Assembly: GCA_037954665.1 (NCBI GenBank)
Contig: JBBMOL010000013.1
Location: forward strand, 7,006,001-7,070,000
Length of the DNA stretch: 64,000 nt
Direction of reading: 5' to 3'
DNA from: Laguncularia racemosa
Taxonomy: Eukaryota; Streptophyta; Magnoliopsida; Myrtales; Combretaceae
How positions within the stretch are numbered: position 1 is the stretch's first letter; every line of letters starts with the position of its first letter. The translations under genes and the position numbers were made by a program. This document shows positions 35,596-46,857 of this stretch, one piece after another. The notes below the pieces were generated by a model, which worked only from the letters and a program-made list of their open reading frames with translations, did not search any database and was not told where the DNA came from.

Positions 35596-38032
35596 GCTAT
35601 TTTACCAAATAGATGCAAAAATGGGTTTGTAAAAGAGAAATAACTATTTTATTTTATTTATGTGAAATTAATTAATATATTAAAAGATTTTATTGGCATA
35701 ATTGTTTTAATAGGTGTTTTTAAAATTGATATGTTAAAGGTAGCTTTTTCTTTTGAAAAACAATGATAAATGCATTGAGGCCCATATTAAGAGTTAAAAG
35801 GAGGCTTTTTTCAGTTCTTATAACCCCATTTTTAAACTAAAAAAAAAAATACCACCTTGCTAACTAAGAGTATGCTTTGATAATTACAAATTGGTAATAA
35901 TAGGAGGAAATAAGAAAAATATGGAAGGTACTTTGGTGAATGATGGAAATGAATGAAAATTGAAAATATATATATATATATATATATAATTATTTCCACT
36001 TAGGAGGTGGTTTGTGCTCATTCCAAAATTATAAGAATTGTGAAAATGGATAGAAAAAGAAAAATTAAATTTCTAAAAACACTCTAAGATACAGGTGCTT
36101 TTATTAGTTATATACTTGTCATTTTCCAATACTAATCAAGCAAGAAAAAGAAGATATTTCTTTTCATTTTCCCGTGTTTCCTTTGTATATTTTCAAACAC
36201 AAATTCCAGCTATACTTATTTTCATTTCTATTCATTTCTCTCAATTTTAACTCATTTTTGTGTTTCTCTTTAATGTCTAGCCTAGCAACTTAAGTGAAGA
36301 ATGGATATAAGTAAAAGTCAATAGAAATGTATAAAAATATTTCCACTTTGGAGGTTATTACTATTTATTCAAAAATTAAAAGAATTAAAAGAATTGGTGA
36401 AAATGGATGGAAAAAAGAAAAGGTAAATTTCTAAAAACACTCTTTATAACAATTCTCACCAAAGTAAATTTTTCTCAAAATGAACCATGAAATAGCTATT
36501 TGACTAAATAAACGCAATATTAGGTTTGTACAATAGAAATAACTATTTTATTTCGACCCATTTACTTAAAAGTAATAGAGATTATCATTTGTTTATTACC
36601 TTATTTACTTAGAAAAATGAGGAGAAAATTTTAATTCTTAATTTTTTTTTATTTTCACTCTATTAGAGATAGATATTACTTTAAAAAATGTGAAATTTTT
36701 TATTCTCTTTATAGAGGGAATAAAAATTTTAAATATTATGATTGTTATATTCTCATTAATGATGCAATTGATTATTAAATAGAGGTAAACTAGTAATTTT
36801 AATCATATTCTTAACTTAATACTACAATTAATGAAATAAAGTAAACATTAAAATAAGTATTTCCTATAATAAAAATCATATGAAATAAACATTGTAATAG
36901 AAATATCTACTCTAATCATAGTAATAGTCATTCTCAATATATAACTTTCTATTTCCCATTTATCCCATTTCAAAAAGTAAATAAATCGTTCTACTCTTGT
37001 AGAATTAATCAAACATGTTGTAAGTTTTTATTAGTAGAATTCTTTCAATAGGTATTTCTAAAATTAACATACCATGGGCTTCTTACAAAAATCACAATAA
37101 ATGTTTAAAGGCCAAGGAAGTTTTTTTTTTCCCCCTTTTTTTCCCAAAACCCAAACCAACAACCCCCAAATGTTCCCCACCTAGCCCCTAGTCTACCTAT
37201 AATTTGCCTAACCTTTATTAACTACTAAAAAAAAAAATTGATAGTATTAGAAGGAAATAAGAAAAATATAGAAGGTATTTTGGTGTTTATTATCCAGCAA
37301 TTTACATGAAGAATAGAAATGAATGAATATTAAAAAAATATATAAAATGGATGGAAAAAGAAAAGCAAATATCTAAAAACATTCTTTATAACAATTTTCA
37401 CCAAAATAGGATAGCATACTTTTGTCAGTTACATTATTTCTATCCATGTCATTTTCTAATGCTAACCAAACAAGGAAAAAGAAGATATTTCTTTCCATCT
37501 TCCATTGTTCTTGAGTATATTCTCAAAAACAAGTGACAATTATTTCCATTTCTATTCGTTTCTTTCAATTTCTACTCATTTTTGGCATTTCTCTTTGGTG
37601 CCTAATATTTAGCAACTTAAATGAAGAATGAAAATAAATGAAATCTGAAAGAAATATATAAAAAAATATTTTCACTTTGAAGGTATTTTTGTTCATTCCA
37701 AAATTAAAAGAATTGATGAAAATGGATGGAAAAAGAAGAAGTAAATTTCTAAAAACACTCTTTTGAACAATTTTCACCAGATTAAATTTTTCTAAATATG
37801 AAATATACAAAATAGTTATTTTGCTAAATAAAAGAAGGAATATGTTTGTACATGAGAAATAATTATTTCATTCCACTCCTGTAAAATCAATCAAACATTT
37901 TATAAGATTTTATTGATATAATTGTTTTAATAGGTGTTTTTAAAATTAATATATCAACAAGTGTACTTTTGAAAAAAGATAATAAATACTTAGAGGCCCA
38001 TATTAAAAGTTAAAAGGAGGCTTTTTACCCTT
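35590..38032 (+). repeat. interleaved direct repeats, modules A-B-A-B-A
   Basis: Two modules alternate. Module A, with GGTGTTTTTAAAATT, GAGGCCCATATTAA and AGTTAAAAGGAGGCTTTTT words, lies at about 35590-35817, 36481-37118 and 37796-38032. Module B, with GGAAATAAGAAAAATAT, AAGAAGATATTTCTTT and AATTTCTAAAAACACTCT words, lies at about 35882-36480 and 37237-37795. Copies are diverged. The middle A module is about 400 bp longer because of an AT-rich insertion at about 36557-36988. No coding content. Confidence 0.8.
36557..36988. mobile_element. possible MITE inside repeat module A
   Basis: This stretch is absent from the other two A modules. Its edges share an inverted ATTTACTT word (CCCATTTACTTAAAAG on the left; the right edge reverse-complements to TTTATTTACTTTTTG). 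A TCG at each edge could be a 3-bp duplication. The superfamily is uncertain. Confidence 0.4.
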
Positions 38033-38059
38033 TTTTTTTCTCCCCCTAGAAATGTAGAA

Positions 38060-38985
38060 TAAGCGCCCACACCCTAAAATTTGTTCCTTAGTATCTATCA
38101 TCTTGATGAGTTTCTCTATTGTTATAAGGTTTGGTTATACCTTTAAAGGTTCTAAAGTAGTCATTTGATTTAGGTTCGGTACATATTCCCATAACATGGA
38201 AACATGAAATACATTATGAACACCAGCTAAACTTAGAGGACCTTAAAAGGCTCTACATACTTAGGATTCAACTTTCCTCTTAACCTAAATCTCACCACCC
38301 CTTTAATAGGTGATATCCTCAGCAAAACACAATCTTCCACCTTAAACTCTAAAGGGTGTCGTCTTTTATCTACATAAGATTTCTTATAGTTTTGAGCTAA
38401 CTATAGTCTCTACTCGATTAATTTGACCTTATCCAACACACCTTGTATCAAATCAAGTTCCAATACTTGCCTTGTGCCCACTTCATCCCAATGTAGTAGC
38501 AATCCACACTTTCTTCCATATAATGCGTCGTAAGGTGCCATTTGAATCATAGCTTGATAGTTATTATTATAAGCAAACTCTACTAAAGGTAAGTACTCAT
38601 CCTAATTTTCACCAAAATCTAATATGCAAGCTCTCAGCATATTTTCCAATATCTAAATAGTTCGTTTTGATTGATTGTCCGTTTATGGGTGGAAAGTTGT
38701 ACTAAATTACAATTTAGTTTCCTACGTCCTATGTAAGCTCTTCCAAAATGTCCCAACAAACCTTATGTCCCTATTAGAAACTATAGTGACCGAAATCCCA
38801 TGTAGCTTTACAATTTCCTTAATATACAATTGAGCCAACTTTTCGAGTTTATACCTTATACTTATAGTAAGGCTATCCCCAATTACCCATATGGTATCTA
38901 ACTTAGTCATAGTTTTAGGTAATGCCATAACAAAATCTATAATTATGTGCTTAAAACCATTTTTATTTCCCATATTTATGGTTTA
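38060..38985 (-). pseudogene. gypsy integrase remnant
   Basis: The reverse frame at 38722-38973 has IIIDFVMALPKT with the first catalytic Asp, and VSNRDIRFVGTFW, the family SDRDPRF block with two changes. Further left, broken frames retain DCVLLRISPIKGVVRF and RGKLNPKYVEPFKVL, matching the integrase C-terminal GPY/F-type region. It stops resembling gypsy near 38060. No chromodomain was confirmed. Confidence 0.85.
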
Positions 38986-39409
38986 CATGGATGAACTCCC
39001 AAAAACATGAACAAACTGTTCAAGAAGATTGTATTTCCATTTAGTTAGGCATTAAAGTAAATAACTCAATTCATCCTTTTAAGTGAGCAAGTTCATTTGG
39101 TTAGTCATAATGAAAAGTTTTCACTAGCTTTTTACACATGAATTAGTATATGCACTTTTTCCCCCTTTTAACTTCTTTGAGAAAGAAATAAATTCCTTGT
39201 AGTTCACAGATACTATTACTAGTGAGAGACTGAGTTGAAATGGCTTGAACAAAATACACAACATGCTTAAGGTAAATAGCCAATTTAACTAGTGAAGCGC
39301 ACTAACACGGCAGCTGAGACTAGAAAATGAAGATGATATTGTGTTGAATTCAATTTGGAGAAGTAATTCTATATTCTGATATTTTCTTTTTTTTTAATGT
39401 ATTTTTAGA

Positions 39410-41724
39410 ATGGATCCTATAAGCAATGAGACTACAAATACAATATAACCTATTAATATAGATGATGTGTCCAAAGTCGATGAGCATAATGCTAATGTAC
39501 AAGTAGGATCTTCTCAATCTGAAGAATCTATAGGTAAGAAAGCTCAAGTAAGTAGTTATTCTTCTCAAGTTTAGGATATATTTGCAAGAATAGGTGTTAG
39601 GAAAGATGATAAAAGTAGAGCTAAATGTAAAGCATGTAGGAAGGAATATGTTATTGAGGGACATACACATGGAACTTCAACCTTACTTCAACATATGAAA
39701 AAGTGTCATTTGAGTCAAGTTCCTAGATATAATAATGTTGGTGATATGATAATTGATCATGCTAGTAAGTTAAGGTCAAGAAAACTAAATCCTAAAGTTG
39801 CTCATGATATAATGTCAATTGCTATTATTAAAAATGATCTGCCATTTTCATTTATCGAGTATAGGAAGATCACACAGTTTATAAGGCTGTATAATCCTAA
39901 TTATAAGCCAATTTATAGGAAAACTGCTACATTAGATGTTTGAAATTTATGTTTAACTCGGAAGGATGATTTGAAACAAATTTTGTAGAAAATTCTAAGG
40001 AGAGTATGTTTAACTTCTAATGTGTGGATTACTTTTATCAATGAAGGATATACTTATTTGACTCAACATTATGTGGATGACAAATGAAAACTCGATAATA
40101 AAATTTTTGCTTTTTCTAAAATGCCTCATCCCTACTCAGGGTTTGAGTTATCTAAGAAAGTATTTGATTTTTTAAAAATTGGAGCATAGATAAAAAGATG
40201 TTCTCCCTTACATTGGATAATACATCTGCAAATGATTGCATGCAAGATTTCTTGAAAGAACAACTGAACTTACGACATAGTTTATTATGTTGTAGTGAGT
40301 TTTTTTATATTAGATGTTGTACTCGTATTCTTCATTTAATTGTTAAAGACAGGTTGATGGTAAATAGTGAAGCATTGCATAAAATAAGGAAGACTGAAGT
40401 ATGTTAAGGGCTCTGAGAGTAGAATAAAACATTTTTGTGAGTGGGTTCAATAGGTTGGTGACATTGATAATAGTGTTGGTTTATGCTTGGATGTAGTTAC
40501 TAAATAGAATTCTACTTACCTTATGCTTGATAGCACACTCAAGTAGTATCAACGTGGTTTTTATTGCTTTCAATTGAATGATTCTCATTATAAGTATTGT
40601 TTAACCATAGATGAGTGAGGAAGAGTAGAGAGGAGATGTAAGTTTTTTAGCCCTTTATATACTAGCACCAATTTGATGTTAGAATTCTCATATCCAACTT
40701 CAAACCACTTTTTTTTGCAAGTATGGAGAATTGAATGTTTATTGAATGAAAATTTCAATAGTGAATATTGTGCCATAAGGGAGATGTGTATTAAAATGAA
40801 ACAAAAGTTTGATAAATATTGGAAGGAATATAATATTGTCCTTGCACTTAGAGCAATCTTTGATCCTCGGATGAAGTTTAATTTTTTGAAGTTTTGCTTT
40901 AATAAAATTGATCTCCTTACTTGTGAAGAGAAGTTGACTAACATAAAGAGTAAGCTATATAAGCTCTTTGGAGAATATATAAAAAAAAAAAAAAAAGCAA
41001 AATAGATCACATAACTAGAAGTCATCAGGTTGAATTATCTTCCTAAACACATGACACATCCGGAGGTGGCAATAAAGGAGCAGCACCACGACACTTGAAT
41101 TTTAGAAAAGCTTTAGCAATTGATCTTGTTACTTTAGATGTAAGTTTAATAATAACTCTATTTATTTTTTAATGATATTTTTTTGTCATATTATATATCA
41201 GTATTTAATTAGTTTTTTCCTTAATAATGTAAAAGTACCATCAAGTAGAAATACAAAGTTCTAATAAGTCTTCTTTGGATATTTATTTAGATAAGCCAAT
41301 AATGGATATGGACTTCTACTCGAAATTATATATATTATAATATTGGAAGACTTAAAGCCAAATGTATCATGATTTGTGCATCATAGCCTCTAATGTGCTC
41401 AACATTCCAATTACTATTGTAGTGTTTAAGTCAACTTTTCAATATTGGTGTTCGTTTTCTTAATAAGTATCATGGTTCTATGCTCCCATCAAATGTGGAA
41501 GCTTTAATTTGTATAAGTAATTGGTTACAAGAATTTGCTTGTGAATGCGATTTTTTTTTTATTCTTTAGGTAATGTTTTGTTTTAACATATTATTTTAAT
41601 CTTTTAACGTCTAATTATATGTGTAATTTGGTCAATTGTAGGTGAAGAAGAAGATAGTGAGAGTGGGACTACTTCATCAAAGGAATACTCCAATTTAGTT
41701 GTTGATGATAATGATGATGATTGA
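39410..41724 (+). pseudogene. hAT transposase (RICESLEEPER/ZBED type), decayed
   Basis: It starts at ATG 39410, just after an AG. The BED zinc finger is complete: CKACRKEY...LLQHMKKCH within 39590-39710. It continues through FIEYRKITQFIRLYNP (39695-39943), a DN-type block with NTSANDCMQDFLKEQ (40198-40300), and WKEYNIVLALRAIFDPRMKFNFLKFCF (40673-41005). The dimerisation region at about 41380-41550 has LNIPITIV and MLPSNVEALICISNWLQEF. The last part, GEEEDSESGTTSS...DDNDDD, ends with TGA at 41722-41724 after an intron-like CAATTGTAG acceptor. Many stops and frameshifts break it. Confidence 0.88.
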
Positions 41725-42281
41725 TTTATATGTGTGATTTTATTTCCTTTATTATTGACTTTGTTTTCCTATATAATTAGTGAAAAGACTTTATAATAAT
41801 TACTACATTTGTTTAGTTATCGTTTGAGGTTATTTTGTTCTCTATCATATGAGATTTAAGAGCAAGTAAGTATAGATTGAAAAGGTGTGAAGTATGAACT
41901 ATGAAGCCCTAACTATACTTTTACCTTTGTTTTATTTTTAAAATTTGAAATTAGACAAAACCTTAGAGTAATTAATTGTGTCTTTACATAGTGTCAATTT
42001 TAATTGAACAAACAACCGATCTTCCAAATTCAAATTGAATCAAGAATTAGTACTTTAATAGGACTTAGATTAAGGCCATGAAATTATTCGAATAATACCT
42101 TCTTTTTTTTCCAAAGAGAGAACAATTTGCTTCTACTATTTTACATTAAATAAAATCTACTTCAAACTAACTTAAAAATAAGCTAACCTAATTCAATATT
42201 AGATGCATGTTGGATATTTAAAATCTTAAAAAAAAAAAAAAAAAGGATGAGATCTTAACTAATAATGGAGGATTGAGAAAT

Positions 42282-42284
<3 letters not shown>

Positions 42285-42312
<28 letters not shown>
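42285..42312 (+). repeat. 28-base G homopolymer
   Basis: An unbroken run of 28 G, preceded by ATATT and followed by AAGTGG, lies inside the right part of the second hAT element. The glycine and proline open frames crossing it are artefacts of the run. Confidence 0.9.
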
Positions 42313-42476
42313 AAGTGGACATTATCTTAAAGTCAAAGAAATTAAATGGTTGCAAAAAAAAAATAAAAAATGACAAGCAACAAAGGAAAAAAAAAAACAT
42401 TTTGTGCAGGCTAGCCCATAGGGTAGGTCAGGGCAGGCTGGCCTGTTTGGCCTGCATTCCCACCCTTAGTATCAAT

Positions 42477-42668
42477 ACACATTGCTAAAGATGACGAATT
42501 CCTCACCACTGATAGGTAGTACCAAAACAAGCATTAATACTAGCTTCTCCTTCAATATCAAGAAGCTTCTTTCACACTTATTATCTTATTCAAGTTTTGC
42601 TCCCTTTTAAGTCAGTTTAGTTAGAGGAGTTGCCAATTTAGAAAAAACTTCCATAAATCTCTTATAAT
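42477..42668 (-). pseudogene. gypsy RT end / RNase H start fragment
   Basis: Between the two hAT insertions a gypsy coding fragment survives. The minus strand reads a VFSKLATPLTKLT block and further on LPISGEEFVIFSN, the usual junction of reverse transcriptase and RNase H. It contains in-frame stops. The frame continues from the RT fragment to the right once the 816-bp hAT and one duplication copy are disregarded, which shows both were one coding region. Confidence 0.82.
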
Positions 42669-43484
42669 TACAGTTGTGCAAATGAGTTATGACTCATGAG
42701 TTAACCCATTTAACTCGCTTAAAATATAGGTTAAAGTTAAATTTTTCAACTCGTTTAAAAAGCGAGCTAAACGAGCCTAGACTATTTAACTTGCAGGTTA
42801 AAGTGGGTCAACCCATTTAACCTACAATTCGACCCACTAACCCAAAAAAATAAAAACAAAATCAATATAACTTACCCTAAATGTAGATCATATTCATATT
42901 ATAACACCCAATGACTAATTCACTTCATTTTTAAACTTAATATAATAAACTACAAAATTCAAATCACATATCATCATTCATTATTATCTTCCTCACTCCC
43001 CTTTCTTAATTTTTTATCTTAGTTATTTCATCTTCATTGTGGGTTCCATCCCTTAATCCTTCCACCATTTTATAATATTTATATTATAAAGACGTTGCAA
43101 TTATAATATTCATGTTATAGTATAAAATATTAAGTTATTTCATCATATTGTTATGAAAACAATACTTGACAATTATGGACTTTATATTTTTTATAATTTT
43201 AAATAAAAAAATGTATTATTAGTGGGTTATGGGTTAACCATATAACTCATTAAAAGATATAAATGGGTTAAATGGGGTGTATTAACCCACTAAAATGTAT
43301 AAATGGATTAACTGGGTTAGCTCTACGAGACAACTTGTTTAGCCAATTAGTACATGCAAGTTGAGTTTAGACCAACAAATTTTGACCCATTTACAAAATG
43401 GATCTCCATAGGTTAGTTTGTTTAACCCACAAGCTAAAGTAAGTTGAGCTAAATTGGCCCATTTAATCTACTTGCATGCATCTA
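42669..43484. mobile_element. 816-bp non-autonomous hAT inserted in gypsy RT
   Basis: It begins TACAGTTGTGCAAATGAG and ends CTACTTGCATGCATCTA; the ends are an imperfect inverted repeat sharing TGCAA. The flanks CTTATAAT (42661-42668) and CTCATAAT (43485-43492) form an 8-bp duplication with one mismatch. Both subterminal regions are packed with AACCCATTTAA / TTAAATGGGTT words in both orientations, the kind of transposase-binding repeats seen in Ac-like elements. No transposase is encoded. Confidence 0.85.
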
Positions 43485-44300
43485 CTCATAATACCCTGCT
43501 AATCCAAAGAAAGTTCTAATCTCTGTCACTATTTTTAATCTAGGCCAGTCAATCACAGTCATTACCTTCTCAGGATCTATAGATATGCTATCTTTATTAA
43601 TCACATGGCTTAAGAAGGTTACTTTATCAAGCCAAAACTCACACTTCTTGAATTGTGCATCTAATTTGTCCAACTGTAATTTACTCAACACCATCTTCAG
43701 ATGCTGCTAATTTTCTTCTTTACTCTTGGAGTATATTAAAATATCATCAATAAACACAACTACAAATTTATCAAAGTAATCCTTGAACACCTAGTTCATT
43801 AGATCCATGAAAGTCGCTTGTGCATTAGTGAGTTCAAAAGGCATTACTAGAAACTCATAATGTTCGTACCAGGTTTTGAAAGTAATCTTTTGAATGCCTT
43901 CCTCCTTAATCCTCAACTAATGATACCTAGATCTTAAATTGATTTTTTAGAAGACCTAAGCCCCTTGTAGTTGATCAAACAAATCATCTATCTTCAGAAG
44001 AGGGCATTTATTCTTGATAATAACCCTGCTCAATTCCCTATAGTCAATACATAATCTTATATTGTTGTCCTTCTTCTTCATGAATAGCACAGGCACATGC
44101 TAAGGTGAAATGCTATGTTTGATGAATTTCTTATCTAGTAACTCTTGCAACTACTTCTTTAATTTTGCTAGCTTAATAGATGCCACATAGTATAGAATTT
44201 TAGATATAGGAGTCGTACCAAGTATTAAGTCTATACAAAACCTGATCTCCCTTACTAAGTTAAGCTTATCAAATCCTCTAGGAACACTTTTGGAAAGTCT
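43485..44300 (-). pseudogene. gypsy reverse transcriptase remnant
   Basis: The minus strand encodes FVVVFIDDILIYS near 43724-43770, the gypsy catalytic box with both Asp residues present. KKCEFWLDKVTFLSHVI and FFGLAGYY at 43482-43694 follow. The frame ends exactly at the hAT target duplication. Upstream blocks are readable but carry stops. Confidence 0.87.
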
Positions 44301-44599
44301 CTCACTATAGGTATCTTCACGTCGCCAAATTCAATAGTCGCATATGCTATCACACTCTTACCCTACGGTTCATATGTGGACAACCCTGTAGGTCTCTGTA
44401 TCTCAAACTTGAAACATAAGGGTTCTTCTCCAAGTAAGCTAAATGAATTGCTATACTATGTAGTCAATGATTGCATGGTGCCTAAACAACCAGTTGACTA
44501 CTGGAATCACATTAAAATCTATCATCTCTAAAACTAAAAGATTTGCAAGAAAAACTCTACCCTCCACTTTGATATAGACATTTCTACATATTCAATTTA

Positions 44600-44760
44600 A
44601 GACTTTGCCCACACCCATAGGTATTTTCACACTAAAAGCATCATCTAATGATTCGGCATGAACATTGCAAACATGTATAAATGCTTTTGATACACATGAA
44701 TGGGTGGCACCAATATCAAATAGGACATAAGCACTAATAGAGTGTACAAGTAACATACTT
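44600..44760 (-). pseudogene. gypsy aspartic protease remnant
   Basis: The minus strand encodes VLFDIGATHSC. Positions 44703-44717 give DIGAT, where the family active site is DSGAT. The Ser to Ile change would disable the enzyme. Confidence 0.75.
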
Positions 44761-44979
44761 GCTAAAGTATCTATGTTTGGTGTATCCTAATGCTACAATG
44801 TAAATACACGAGCTAACACTCTTTGTGTTGATCCTCCTAGCTAAGATCTACTAACCTAAGTCATAGCTTGAGGTCTTCCTATCTATGCTAGTGGTATAAC
44901 CTAACCTCCTATATTTAGGCAATCCATAACTTTATGGCTTCTCTGTTTATAAAAGTAATAGACGATAAGGGGAATTGAT

Positions 44980-45990
44980 CTCTTTGTGCAAGTCTTGCTG
45001 CTATGACTTGTCTTTCCACATGAGAAGTAAGCATCCTCTAGCCACTTATACTCACTAATCTCATGTAACCCAAAACATTTAGTGCATTTGCAAACATGTC
45101 CGATTAGGCAAGCCTTAATATGAGAGGAGGGAGTTGCAATGACTACAATCCCTTCTCCTATAAAACAATACCCTAAATAGATCTCTTCTCTAATACTACC
45201 CGTACCCCCTGAATCTTCATCTCATTGGTCCTCTTATGACTTTGCTCCAAGAGCTTGGCCTTGTTCACTACTTTAGAGTATGTGTTCAACTGAAATGACC
45301 TCACTTCATGTTGTAGAGTGGCTTCCAAACCCAACACAAATCTATGAGCCCTAAATCTCTCTTCTACTTTGAAGGCTGCTAGAATGGACTTCATTAGGTG
45401 ATTTAACTCCACCTCATATTCTTTTGCTAACCAGTTTCCTTAGTGGCAACTATAGTATCCTACCTCTATCTTATCTCGTATGTTACTCGAAAAGTTCTAG
45501 TTATAGAATAATTGTTTGAACCTCTCCCAGGTGATGAGTCTTATAGACAACCTTATCATGTTGGACCACCACTCCGAAGTGGTACCTCTCAACAAGTACA
45601 TAGCATAGTTCATTTTCGTCTCTTCAAGAACTCCAAATACTACAAACGCTTTCTCCAATTCTTTGATTCATTACTCAACATCCAATTATTCATTCAATTT
45701 TGGCTTAAACTCCCTTACCAATTGCACAAATCAATCCAAACTGATCATCCCAACAAACCTATCACCAATATCTCCAACCATCTGTCCTTACTTGCTACCT
45801 AGCATTAGTAGTTCATGTATCTTTGTTGCTACTGCACCACCACTCCCACTAGTGTATTACTGCCTCTAACAACTGTGTAGTGTAGTCTTCAATTGACTCT
45901 TGGCCATACTTAGGTGGTTTAGGTAGGAACAACTTGTTAAGAGCATCACTTCTAACACTTGACATCAAACCCAGTCTAGAAACTCTCCTA
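44980..45990 (-). pseudogene. gypsy gag remnant
   Basis: The reverse frame at 45173-45412 resembles a retrotransposon gag segment (KVEERFRAHRFVLGLEATLQHEVRSF). A zinc-knuckle-like FSCGKTSHSSKTC lies near 45000 with its first Cys replaced. Frames on either side are broken. Confidence 0.72.
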
Positions 45991-46150
45991 AGCATTCTAC
46001 AAAAAGTGGCTCAAAAGAAAAAGAAGACACGTAAAGAAAGGAGCTATATTAGGATATTGAATATGTAAAAGTAACACGGTAAAATTAATACAATTAAATA
46101 ACATCTCAATAGCATCGGCTCCAAATACTACCTACTCTCTTCATACCTCA

Positions 46151-46161
46151 CTTTAATACCA
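46151..46161 (-). other. gypsy primer-binding site, degenerate
   Basis: The minus strand reads TGGTATTAAAG, matching the initiator tRNA-Met binding sequence at 9 of 11 positions, a few bases inside the 5' LTR edge. Confidence 0.65.
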
Positions 46162-46169
46162 CTTAAGCT

Positions 46170-46826
46170 GTAACACCTCAGAATTTGAAACGAATACAGC
46201 CCACCACATATTCTCACAATATGATAACATGTAAAGGCTTAAAAATTAATCAAAACCCCATAGCTTATCAAATCTCCACATACACAATAAATAGATTCTC
46301 CATATACATTAGTGAATGGCTCTCTAAAATCTCACTCAACATCTACAAGTACATAAGATCATGAGGATAAAACCGGAGTTTATCTCCTATAAATAGTTAA
46401 AATGGTAACATACTAGATCATAGATATAACTAAGTCTCATGTTCAACATGGTTAAGTACATTAACACGAGAAATGTTCTTCTTCCAGTTTTCTAGTCACT
46501 CATCATAATACACATATTCCATGTCCTCCCCTATATTCTAATTTGCATCTACATAAGTTTCATCAGACACTACTATTTCACTAGATGAACCTGCAGTTAA
46601 AAAGGAGTCCCACGAGGAGAGAACTAATGTCCAGTACTGTGTATACTAGCAAACATACACGTATGCCATGCGGATACACATTCACAAGCAACATGCAATA
46701 GAAACATCGAAAGACTAGTTTATTATCTTTCATTTAAGCAAACCAGACAACACAGTTTAGGGCAATGTAAGACCCTAGTTGCACATAAATATGTAATATA
46801 TATATACGTGTGTGTGTGTGTGTGTA

Positions 46827-46857
<31 letters not shown>

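Larger units (their letters stand above)
39000..42468 (+). mobile_element. hAT transposon with decayed transposase, left end missing
   Basis: The right end is well defined: GGCC-rich subterminal sequence runs to ATTCCCACCCTTA at 42468, followed by GTATCAAT (42469-42476), a plausible 8-bp target duplication, and then gypsy sequence. A matching left end and duplication could not be found between 38990 and 39410. The flanking gypsy sequence there resumes much further along the element, so a deletion probably removed the left end together with gypsy sequence. It carries a hAT transposase in the same orientation. Confidence 0.75.

Noticed and set aside
40588..41025. 145-codon minus-strand frame
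   Set aside because: It is the antisense of the hAT transposase region at 40673-41005, whose sense frame has clear hAT motifs.
42218..42488. Polyproline and polyglycine frames
   Set aside because: Both are produced by the 28-base G run.
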